Assembly: GCA_021827545.1 (NCBI GenBank)
Contig: JAKAVH010000216.1
Span: 1-11,033, forward strand
Reading direction: 5' to 3'
Source: Thermoplasmata archaeon
GTDB taxonomy: Archaea > Thermoplasmatota > Thermoplasmata > UBA184
Length of the DNA: 11,033 nt
Shown here: positions 1-6,909 of the stretch, in pieces
How the letters are laid out: every line of letters starts with the position of its first letter
Position numbering within the stretch: the first letter of the stretch is position 1
Translations under genes and position numbers: made by a program
The notes under the pieces: model-generated
The model's input: only the letters and a program-made list of their open reading frames with translations
Databases searched by the model: none
Told to the model about the DNA's origin: nothing

Positions 1-44
1 ACGCGGGGATACAACTGGCAGAAGAGATTCGGGCGACCGCCAAG

Positions 45-569
45 GTGTTCCAGGTACCGTCGGCAGCCGAGACCAACGCAAGGGGGACCGTGAAGACGCT
101 CTCTGCGATGCGGGTCCTGTTCGGAGCGATCTTTCTGTTCGACGGGATTCTCAAGTGGCAGCTGTTCGCGACCGGACAGATGCAGGGTGTCATCGACGGA
201 CAGGTGTACACCCCGGCCTGGCTGACGTCAAATTGGGTGCTCTTTGGAACGTTGGTCGGCCTCGGAGAGACGGCCGGTGGCCTGTTCCTCATCCTTGGCA
301 TCTTTCAGCGGCCGGCCGCCCTGTGGAGTGCGCTCTTGATGGGGTTCATCTGGGCCTTCGGCGGCTTCGGTGGTTTCCCCAGTGCCATCGGAGCGTCCTG
401 GAACACCGCCGGATACACCGATCTGGGAGGGGACCTCATGCTGAGCCTCGTGTTCGTGGTCCTCGTCTTTGCTCCCTATGCCTACGGGCTGGCAAAGGCA
501 TGGAAGCTCCGCGAACGGTTCAGCGGCGCCGGCATGCGGGACCGGGTCCTCCGGGCGCTCCTCACCTAA
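45..569 (+). CDS. DoxX-family integral membrane protein
   Basis: The 174-residue product is a small polytopic membrane protein with four hydrophobic segments at about residues 20-38, 63-86, 91-108 and 129-148, and a short basic C-terminal tail (KAWKLRERF). The first segment carries an FDGILKW stretch, the second GLGETAGGLFLILGIFQRPAA, and there is a glycine-rich loop (FGGFGGFPS). This pattern fits the DoxX/DoxD-like family, whose archaeal members include subunits of terminal or thiosulfate:quinone oxidoreductases; many members have no known role, so I assign no reaction. The start is uncertain. The frame is open to the left edge of the window, GTG at 45 is one choice, and GTG at 90, just after a purine-rich AAGGGGGA, places the start closer to the first membrane segment. 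No partner gene is visible downstream. Confidence 0.75.
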   Translation: MFQVPSAAETNARGTVKTLSAMRVLFGAIFLFDGILKWQLFATGQMQGVIDGQVYTPAWLTSNWVLFGTLVGLGETAGGLFLILGIFQRPAALWSALLMGFIWAFGGFGGFPSAIGASWNTAGYTDLGGDLMLSLVFVVLVFAPYAYGLAKAWKLRERFSGAGMRDRVLRALLT

Positions 570-1894
570 ACCCCTTCGGAGCGGGAGTCCTTCACGACGG
601 CGGGTTCCGGCTGCCCTTGGCCACCGGCCGTGATGGACTCCTTGTTCGTCTCGTGGTAAACGAACCGGCCTTACGGCGCGCCTCCGTGACTCGGGCCTTC
701 ACCCGATCGCGGGCTTGGCGGACATGCCTTCGGTCTTGCCGGACAGCATCGGGAACGCGGGGCTGGGGTCCAGGGCGGAGAGAGCGTCGATGGACCTGGC
801 CGTCTATCCCTAGTTCTCACCGGGCACCTCCGAGTGCTCACGAGAGCTGGCCCAGTACTGGGCGGGGTTCTCGCTTCCGTCCTCGACACGCGGCCCCGAG
901 GGCCGCTTCAATGAGATCACCGTCCGGGCCCATATGCCTGCCGTGCGAGGAAGTCGGCCTGCCAACTCCGAGAGACCCTCGGGATCCCCTTGGCGGTGCT
1001 TTGGACAACCCGGTCGACTACACCCTCGGTGGCCTTGTCCATCTCGACCGGGAGGACTAGGCTCTTTGCGGGCATTGCGAGCCTATGCCGGGACGGATAT
1101 TTTTCTCCCGGTCTCATTCTCATCCGGCAAATCGGACCGGCCTCTGCGCTGCCGAACCCTCCATCTTCATCGAACGGAAACGCCGACTCCTATCGACGGG
1201 GCGGTCGAAGGCGCGACGGACCGGGCTGCCGCGGTCCTCCGATTGCCGGGGAGAAGCGGTCGCGGTAGAGCGCGGGCCGATCGATATCGGACGCCCTTCG
1301 GCGGCTGAAACGAGCCTTGGTCGAACCCCTTCCCGTTCGACCCACTGTGGATCGCGACCTCCCCTCGGGCGGGGCGAGCCGCCGGGGGGCGAGTAGGATG
1401 TTCAAAGGACGAGGCGCGCCGAGAGACTGGTACGACTGGTGTGCCTCCGCAATCTGGAGCCTGATCGCACTCCTGCGGTGGGCGAGAAGACGCCGGCAAT
1501 CTCTCCCCCCCTCGCTCCGCGAGGTTGTCCGAAATGCCGATCCGATACCGCGCGGCGCGTTGGAAACCGCCGGTCGGCCCGAACCTTCGGCCGTCCGTTC
1601 CCGGCATCGCCGCTGCCACAGCCGCGCCTCTCTCGTCACTAGGCCCGTCGGTCGCGCACCCGGCCGCTATCGGAGGAAGCGCGGCCAGGGTGCCTAACTG
1701 TTCCCTCGGAAACCCCGCAAGTCGCCATGGGCTGCCCAGCGGCTCCTCTCGTTCAGGATCAGCGATCTCGCGTCGGAGTCCGTGAGACGCCGTGCCCTTC
1801 CCCGTCCCCGAACGAACCCCATCGCCTCGATCGCTCCTCCCTCCGCCCCGAAGGCGTGGGTTGAGGCGGCCGCGCGTGCCCGGGGTGTCGGCAA
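570..1894. other. Gene-poor 1.3 kb region, no supported gene
   Basis: Between the DoxX gene and the 3' end of the protease gene I find no reading frame resembling a known family. Several frames of 66-266 codons are open on both strands, but their translations are rich in Arg, Pro, Gly and Ser, which is typical of chance frames in GC-rich DNA. The best small candidate is an ATG at 1398 (MFKGRGAPRDWYDWCASAIW, with one short hydrophobic stretch), preceded by GAGTAGG; I do not support it as a gene. Small inverted repeats are present: GTTCGT/ACGAAC at 644-665, and TAGGCTC/GAGCCTA at 1058-1085 with a 14-nt loop. I recognise no tRNA, rRNA, SRP RNA or RNase P RNA. The region may hold decayed genes, an unrecognised RNA, or plain spacer. 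Confidence 0.5.
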
Positions 1895-4800
1895 TCAGCC
1901 GATCGGTGCGCCGCACCGAGTACAGAACCGAAGTCCGGGCCGGACCACGTTGCCGCACTGCGGACACGCCCGTCCGCCCTCAGGTCCGATCGCTCCCGGG
2001 ACGGTCGGCGGCGGGGATGGGCGAGGGTCCGTCGGGGACGGGGCCGCGAATCTCTCGCTCGGAGAGCTCCGCGGCGGAGTGGGTGGTGCGGCGGGAGCCG
2101 CCGGGCCTGGCGCCTCGGCAAGGAATCGGCCACCCAGCGGCGCGCCGCATTCGCGGCAGAAGCGATCATTCGGGAGGTTCGAGCGGCCGCAATGCGCGCA
2201 CGTCGCGATCCCTTGCGGACGGGGGGAGACCGGGAGAGACGGGGCGACTGGAACCGGCGATGTCCCACCGGGCCCCGCCGGGGTTGGAGAAGGAGGGGGT
2301 GCCGGCGTTGGAGCCGACCATTGAGCGCGAATGGTGGACGGCGGCGAAGGGGGACCCGGCGGGGAAGGGGGCGTCGAGAGCGAGGCGGCGGGCGGAGGTG
2401 GGGGGTACCGAGGCGGAGGCGGTGGGACGTGCGTCGGCGGTACCGGCGCAGTGGTAGGGGGAGGGGGCCAGTGGTACCCGTACCCGGTCGCCGCCAGAGG
2501 TGGGCCCTCCGGCGGCTTCGGGTACTGGGCGGGTGCCGTCGGTGGAGGGGGATACAGGGGGGCGCCGGGCCAAGCGTAGCCTCCCGTGCCCGGGGCCGAG
2601 CCGGGCGGGGGAGGATAGGCCGTGGGAGGAGGACCAGTCTGGATCGCGCGCCGTCGGCGGGCGCGACGTCGGGCGGATCCGACCGACGCGGCAACGATGA
2701 TCAGAATGACGATCACCAGCACCAGCCAAAAGCCGAGCGGGCCAAGGCCGAGGAACGAGAAGAACGATTCCAGGGTCGATAGGAAATTCCCTCCTCCGCC
2801 CGGGGCGACCGTGAAATTCAGGAAGACGGTCAGGTTCTTGGCCACCGATAGCGGTCCGTTTGCCGGGGTGCTTGCGTAGCCGGACGGTGCGGAAACGGTG
2901 TACGTGTAATTGCCGCTCGGTAGGAGGAAGCTGAGCGTCGAAGCCGAGGTACTGTTCGTGCGGTACGGTGAAGATCCCACCTGGATCGTGACGGACCACG
3001 ACGCGTTCCGCGTGCCGTTCGCGTGGAAGACCACAGAGTACTGAGGTCCTCCACCGTCCAGCGTGGAGAGGTTGGTCGCATAGATCGAGCCCCAGCCGGT
3101 GACCAGGTCGTACCCTGCCAAGGCCGGATAGCGGTAGTTGCTACCGGCCGTCACATCGTAGAACGCATTGAGCGACAGTCGGCCGGCCGTCTGGTTGGTG
3201 CCGAGACTATAAAGCGCGGGATTCAGGTAGCCGAGAGGTTCCAAGTGGCGCACGGCGTGCACTGCATCGATGGTGGCGATCAGTCCCGCCGTCAGCGGGC
3301 TCGCGATCGAGGTGCCCCAAACGCCAACGGTCGGGTTGAACTGGCCGTTGCTCGAGATCGCGATGATCGTGTTGTTCGCGATGGCCGATAGGTCCGGGAC
3401 GGCCCGTTGGGCTCCCTGGCCGGCCCCTAAGATCACCGAATTCGCGGAGCTCGCCACCTGCCAGTTCGGCTCCGCGAAATTGGGAGAGATCCCGCCGACG
3501 CTACCCGCCGGCCCTCCATCCGCGGCATCGGAAATGTACCACGCGATCTGCTGCTGGATCGCAAGGCTACTCGAGAGGGTCACCGTTGTCCCTCCGACCG
3601 CCGAAACCCCGTACGTGTTGTACGCCATCGTCGACGGGAACTCCACGCCGTCCGGGGTGCCGCTGGTCCACTTGGAGCTCGCCGGGTTGTCGCCCGAGTC
3701 GCCGGTCGACGCGAGCACGGTGATCCCTCGCGCCGCGCACTCTTGAAGCGGGGAGGTCCATCCGCTCTGGAGGCCGTCAGAACCCCCCCAGGAGTTCGTG
3801 ATCACTTGGACGGACGGCAGGTTCACGGCCGTCACGAACGCGCTCAACAAATTGGCGAATGTGGGGCTTGGACCGTAGACGTTGTAGATCGTCGCCCCGG
3901 GCGCGGTGCTACCGACCATCTCGAGGTCGAGCGTGTTTTCGAGCGTCGCATCGGTGGTGTCGTACTGGGCGCTCGGGCCCGGCGGGGGAGCTCCTCCGAC
4001 CGGATCCCCGATCACCGTGGCATGGGGCTGTCCGGCCGGTAGCGTGGCGTTGAAGTACGCCTGGATGTCGGCCGGGTCAAACGGGCCGACCGGAGTTCCG
4101 CTCGCATTCGTCCCGGACCAAAGGACCGTGGCGACGACCTCGGTCGTCGGATAAGCGACGCTGAACAGCGGAACCTCATCGTACGCCGGCTGGAGGTCGC
4201 TCCCGTAGATGTACTGGGCGCCGTTCGCGCCGGTGATCGGCGAGGGGTACCCCTGCGCCGATTCGATCGAATGGGAAGCGGTCGAAGCGACCGGGGTGAC
4301 CGACCGAAGAGCTTCCCCGAGCGGAGCAAAGTGGGCCGTTGCATAGTCGTCGAGGCCGTAGACCCCCGAAACCATGCCCGCGAGCACAGCGGGCAAGGAG
4401 GGGGGGTGAACCGGAGCGTAGAACGCGCCCTGTCCCGGGGAGACGAAACTCCCCCATCGGGTCGAAAAGAGCGCGCCCAAGGCCGTCGCGCTTCCCGAGA
4501 CGCCGATGTTCGATCGGTCCGAGAACGCATGGACCGTAACCCCGGGGAACGAGCCGAGGTAGGCGAGCGCGGCCTCGTAGGCGGAGGAAGGCACCCCGAA
4601 CTCCTGCGCGAACTCGGCCGCGGTGAGGTAATGATGATAGTCGGGGGCCGACGGATCGTTGAGCGAGGCCAAGAGGGCCGCAAGCTCGGCCTCGTGCGAG
4701 AACTTCAGCTCGATCGTCGCCTCGATGGTTCCTGTGTAGCTCCCGACCAAGGGAGCTCCGCTCGGCCAGTCGACCGGGCTCGCGACCGAGACTCGAGGCG

Positions 4801-4996
4801 AGGCGGCGATGTCGGCGAGCGTCAGATCGGACCCCGGCGCTCCCGGAGCCCCGGCGCCTTCGGCGGCAGTCATCGGAATGACCAAAGCGAACGAGACGAG
4901 CGCGCCGAAGACAACCCCGGCGGCGAGAAGCCCTCGAAGCCACGTCGTCCGACCGGCCGACGGAGGCCCCGGGGTCTTGCCGCCCTTACGTTCCAT
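1895..4996 (-). CDS. Membrane-anchored S53 sedolisin protease with zinc-ribbon tail
   Basis: This 1,033-residue serine-carboxyl peptidase belongs to the sedolisin/kumamolisin family, typically acid-active exported proteases. In order: a basic N-terminus and signal or anchor segment (about 19-45); a pro-kumamolisin activation domain (about 65-225); and the catalytic domain (about 250-648). The catalytic domain shows Glu353 and Asp357 in ENTLD, oxyanion Asp433 in STGDSGD, nucleophile Ser563 in WGTSIASP, and a C-terminal calcium-site region (FYDVTAG, AGYDLVTGWG). Then come an Ig/PEGA-like beta segment (about 650-732), a membrane helix (about 755-771) followed by RRRARRRR, a Pro-rich linker (about 785-930), and two CxxC...CxxC zinc ribbons (Cys933/936/947/950 and Cys1011/1014/1025/1028). 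The protease should face outward and the ribbons inward. The frame is open 120 codons further upstream, but ATG at 4996 directly precedes the signal segment, so I chose it. All triad and ribbon residues are intact. Confidence 0.93.
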   Translation of the reverse strand: MERKGGKTPGPPSAGRTTWLRGLLAAGVVFGALVSFALVIPMTAAEGAGAPGAPGSDLTLADIAASPRVSVASPVDWPSGAPLVGSYTGTIEATIELKFSHEAELAALLASLNDPSAPDYHHYLTAAEFAQEFGVPSSAYEAALAYLGSFPGVTVHAFSDRSNIGVSGSATALGALFSTRWGSFVSPGQGAFYAPVHPPSLPAVLAGMVSGVYGLDDYATAHFAPLGEALRSVTPVASTASHSIESAQGYPSPITGANGAQYIYGSDLQPAYDEVPLFSVAYPTTEVVATVLWSGTNASGTPVGPFDPADIQAYFNATLPAGQPHATVIGDPVGGAPPPGPSAQYDTTDATLENTLDLEMVGSTAPGATIYNVYGPSPTFANLLSAFVTAVNLPSVQVITNSWGGSDGLQSGWTSPLQECAARGITVLASTGDSGDNPASSKWTSGTPDGVEFPSTMAYNTYGVSAVGGTTVTLSSSLAIQQQIAWYISDAADGGPAGSVGGISPNFAEPNWQVASSANSVILGAGQGAQRAVPDLSAIANNTIIAISSNGQFNPTVGVWGTSIASPLTAGLIATIDAVHAVRHLEPLGYLNPALYSLGTNQTAGRLSLNAFYDVTAGSNYRYPALAGYDLVTGWGSIYATNLSTLDGGGPQYSVVFHANGTRNASWSVTIQVGSSPYRTNSTSASTLSFLLPSGNYTYTVSAPSGYASTPANGPLSVAKNLTVFLNFTVAPGGGGNFLSTLESFFSFLGLGPLGFWLVLVIVILIIVAASVGSARRRARRRRAIQTGPPPTAYPPPPGSAPGTGGYAWPGAPLYPPPPTAPAQYPKPPEGPPLAATGYGYHWPPPPTTAPVPPTHVPPPPPRYPPPPPAASLSTPPSPPGPPSPPSTIRAQWSAPTPAPPPSPTPAGPGGTSPVPVAPSLPVSPRPQGIATCAHCGRSNLPNDRFCRECGAPLGGRFLAEAPGPAAPAAPPTPPRSSPSERFAAPSPTDPRPSPPPTVPGAIGPEGGRACPQCGNVVRPGLRFCTRCGAPIG

Positions 4997-5012
4997 CGTG
5001 CGTGCGGCTATG

Positions 5013-5031
5013 TATCCCCGAGCAGGGGATA
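5013..5031. promoter_or_regulatory. Inverted repeat over the protease promoter, candidate operator
   Basis: A perfect 7-bp inverted repeat, TATCCCC-GAGCA-GGGGATA, lies 17 bp upstream of the protease ATG and overlaps the edge of its TATA-like box. A repressor bound here would cover the region between the TATA box and the expected transcription start. It could instead be a chance repeat, or an RNA hairpin if transcription starts further upstream. Confidence 0.4.
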
Positions 5032-5034
5032 AAG
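5029..5034 (-). promoter_or_regulatory. TATA-like box of the protease gene
   Basis: On the minus strand the sequence reads CTTTAT (within AGCTTTATCC), centred about 36 nt before the ATG at 4996. With archaeal spacing, transcription would start about 10 nt before the start codon, giving a very short leader. The upstream hydrolase gene has a similar box at the same distance, which supports the call. Confidence 0.5.
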
Positions 5035-5057
5035 CTACGCGCCGTCGAATCCGCGAC

Positions 5058-5726
5058 TCAGAGTCGAGTGACGAGGGTGCGGAGTTTGGCGCCCGCGCCT
5101 TTGAGGAACGGGCCGCCGTGGTAGGTGAAGAGCGATTCGATGGAGAGCTGGGCCACCCGGCGGGCGGAGATCTGGGCGGTCGGAGAATGCAAGGTGAACT
5201 CCTTCGGCGTGAGCGACACCTCCGAGGCGTCCCCGAAGAACAGATCGCCCGAGAACAGCCACCGCTTTTCGGGCTGATAGAAGACGAGATGGCCGGGGGT
5301 GTGGCCGGGAGTGTGGTACGCCACGAGCCCTCCCGCCGCATCGACCGAATCGCCATCCTTGAGAACCTCGTCGATCGTAACCGGCTCGGCCGGCGGCACT
5401 CCCGGGCCGTCGTACGGCGGCTTCTGGGCGATGAACGCAGATTCGATCCAGTGCGCGAACGTTCGCGCTCCCGTCAGTTCGATGAGCCGTCGCAGGCTGC
5501 CCGTGTGGTCGCGGTGGAGATGGGTGATCAAGATTTTCTTCACCTGCCGCGGCTCGGCGCCGATCCGTCCGAGGTAGCTCATGATCGCCGAATCCGATCC
5601 GGGAAGGCCCGTGTCCAAGAGCGTCCAGTTCCCTCCGCGGTCCTTGAGCAGATAGACGTGGGTCGAGAAGTCCGGCGATGGGTCGACGCCCTCCACGAGG
5701 TGCACTCCGGGTGCGATTTCGGGCAT
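5058..5726 (-). CDS. Metallo-beta-lactamase-fold hydrolase
   Basis: This 222-residue protein has the full metal-site set of the MBL superfamily: LLDTG near residues 36-40, the THLHRDH motif with His69, His71, Asp73 and His74, His142 within HTPGHTPGH, Asp161 in FSGDLFFGD, and His203 in YHGG. That arrangement supports a two-metal hydrolase of the glyoxalase II-like branch, cytoplasmic because there is no signal peptide. The substrate cannot be read from sequence; thioesters, lactones and phosphoesters are all known for such proteins. The length is normal for a stand-alone MBL domain. ATG at 5726 is preceded by GAGGAA and by a TATA-like box, which supports this start. It lies 60 bp downstream of the oxidoreductase gene and 61 bp upstream of the protease gene, all on one strand. 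Confidence 0.9.
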   Translation of the reverse strand: MPEIAPGVHLVEGVDPSPDFSTHVYLLKDRGGNWTLLDTGLPGSDSAIMSYLGRIGAEPRQVKKILITHLHRDHTGSLRRLIELTGARTFAHWIESAFIAQKPPYDGPGVPPAEPVTIDEVLKDGDSVDAAGGLVAYHTPGHTPGHLVFYQPEKRWLFSGDLFFGDASEVSLTPKEFTLHSPTAQISARRVAQLSIESLFTYHGGPFLKGAGAKLRTLVTRL

Positions 5727-5759
5727 GGGATTCCTCGGCGCCCCCCAAGCCGGTGTCCC

Positions 5760-5765
5760 ATAAAT
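5760..5765 (-). promoter_or_regulatory. TATA-like box of the MBL hydrolase gene
   Basis: The minus strand reads ATTTAT (within CGATTTATGG), centred about 36 nt before the ATG at 5726 and inside the 60-bp gap after the oxidoreductase stop codon. The predicted leader is about 10 nt. Its presence argues that the hydrolase gene can be transcribed independently of the gene upstream. Confidence 0.5.
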
Positions 5766-5786
5766 CGGTGCGTGAGCGCGGCCAAA

Positions 5787-6785
5787 CTAGCCCGCTTGAG
5801 CGCTCCACCGGGCGCCGAGCGCCGCGACGGACGAGCGGACATCGTCCGCCGGTAGCCCGCCAAAGTCGAACAACCCGAGGACCTCGTCGACTCCCAGGGA
5901 CTGAAAGGTCGAGAGGCGGTCCGCGACCTCCGCCGGGCGACCGAAGAGGGCAAAGCCGGCCTTCTCGATCGCCTCCGGGGTCGCGTGGGCGGGGTCGCGT
6001 CGCGCCTTGTCGGCATAGAACGTGCTCTGCGTCGCCAGCCGCGTCGCGAGGTACTGCCGAAGCGCGGCGCGCGCCCGCGCTGGGTGATCGCCGGCGTACA
6101 GGTGGACGCCGATGGCGACCTCGACCTTCACTCCCGCGGGAGCGGCGGATCGGAAGAGGCGGATCTCTTCGGCGAGCTCGTCGAGCCCCGAGACCGTCGC
6201 GTACGGGATGAGGGCAAGCGACGCGCCGCGCCGGGCCACGAACGGAATCGCCTCCTTCCGTTGAACCGCGATCCAGAGCGGCGGATGCGGCGTCTGAACG
6301 GGCCGGACGTTCAGGGCGACTTCCGGACCGTGCGGGCCCGCCGGGCGAACGGGCTCGCCGACCCAGGCCCGGAGGATCGTCGCCAGCGCGGCGTCGAACC
6401 GCTCCCGCTTGTCGCTGGCCGGGACGCCGAACGCCTCGAGCTCGAGCGCCAGATAGCCGCTCCCGACCCCGAAGTTCAAGCGGCCGTGGGACAGCTGATC
6501 GACGAGCGCGTACTGCTCGGCGATCTCGACGGGCGCGTGGAACGGTAGGACGCTCACCATCGCTCCGAGCCGGAGGCGACGGGTTCGCGCGGCCACCGCC
6601 GCGAGCGCGATCGGGGGAGATGGCAACACGCCGCCCGGTTGGAAGTGATGCTCCGCGACCCAGAAGGCGGAGAGGTCAGCCGCGTCAGCGGCGTCGCCGA
6701 GCGCGAGGAGCTCGGAGTACCGATCCCGCTTAGCGGCTTCTTCCGAGGGAAAGGCGTCGACCACACTGAATGCGCTGAGCTTCAC
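5787..6785 (-). CDS. LLM-class (luciferase-like) flavin-dependent oxidoreductase
   Basis: The 332-residue product belongs to the bacterial-luciferase-like TIM-barrel superfamily, which uses FMN or coenzyme F420. Visible signatures are FWVAEHHF (41-48), a GAMVSVLPFHAP strand-loop (about 75-85), ALVDQLSHGRLNFGVGSGY (93-111), AFGVPASDKRERFDAAL (118-134) and PPLWIAVQ (168-175), plus a C-terminal GRPAEVADRL...LGVDEVL segment (about 282-303). Length and order match stand-alone family members such as alkanal-monooxygenase-like proteins. Cofactor and substrate cannot be decided from the sequence. The frame continues about 200 codons further upstream, but that part is Arg/Pro-rich and overlaps the divergent NUDIX gene. 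GTG at 6785 places KLSAFSVVD at the N-terminus, where the first beta-strand is expected, and has GGAGG 10 nt upstream. The gene is divergent from the NUDIX gene. Confidence 0.9.
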   Translation of the reverse strand: MKLSAFSVVDAFPSEEAAKRDRYSELLALGDAADAADLSAFWVAEHHFQPGGVLPSPPIALAAVAARTRRLRLGAMVSVLPFHAPVEIAEQYALVDQLSHGRLNFGVGSGYLALELEAFGVPASDKRERFDAALATILRAWVGEPVRPAGPHGPEVALNVRPVQTPHPPLWIAVQRKEAIPFVARRGASLALIPYATVSGLDELAEEIRLFRSAAPAGVKVEVAIGVHLYAGDHPARARAALRQYLATRLATQSTFYADKARRDPAHATPEAIEKAGFALFGRPAEVADRLSTFQSLGVDEVLGLFDFGGLPADDVRSSVAALGARWSAQAG

Positions 6786-6834
6786 CCGGTCCGTCCCTCC
6801 GTCAGGGGTGAGGGTTGGCAAACGCCCGGCCGTC

Positions 6835-6840
6835 TTAACC
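6835..6840 (-). promoter_or_regulatory. Possible TATA-like element for the oxidoreductase gene
   Basis: On the minus strand the sequence reads GGTTAA (within GGGTTAAGAC), the only AT-richer patch in the divergent region, about 50 nt before the GTG at 6785. On the plus strand the same patch (CTTAAC) lies about 70 nt before the NUDIX GTG at 6910. It could serve either gene, and the match to a TATA box is weak. Confidence 0.28.
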
Positions 6841-6909
6841 CGGACTCCTTCCCGCCGCGTTCGCGAGGCGCAGGGGTCTTGGGCGCCGGCGCGCTTCACG
6901 GGCCGCACC

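Noticed and set aside
671..1123. Possible decayed gene on the minus strand (frames containing MDKATEGVVDRVVQS and EDGSENPAQYWASS)
   Set aside because: The pieces are in different frames, neither resembles a family I can name, and chance open frames explain them equally well.
1167..1967. A 266-codon minus-strand frame overlapping the 3' end of the protease gene
   Set aside because: Composition is Arg/Pro/Gly/Ala-rich, it overlaps the zinc-ribbon coding end in another frame, and no domain or ribosome binding site is visible.
2331..2640. G-rich low-complexity stretch that looks like a repeat array
   Set aside because: It is the reverse strand of codons for the Pro-rich linker of the sedolisin; the units are irregular and coding explains them.
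4997..5356. 120-codon upstream extension of the protease frame
   Set aside because: It overlaps the 3' half of the MBL hydrolase gene in another frame and is Ser/Arg/Pro-rich; the signal segment and a TATA-like box fit the ATG at 4996.
4271..5855. Long plus-strand frames (4271-5032 and 4809-5855) opposite the protease and hydrolase genes
   Set aside because: They are antisense to clear S53 and MBL coding sequence, Arg-rich and without recognisable motifs.
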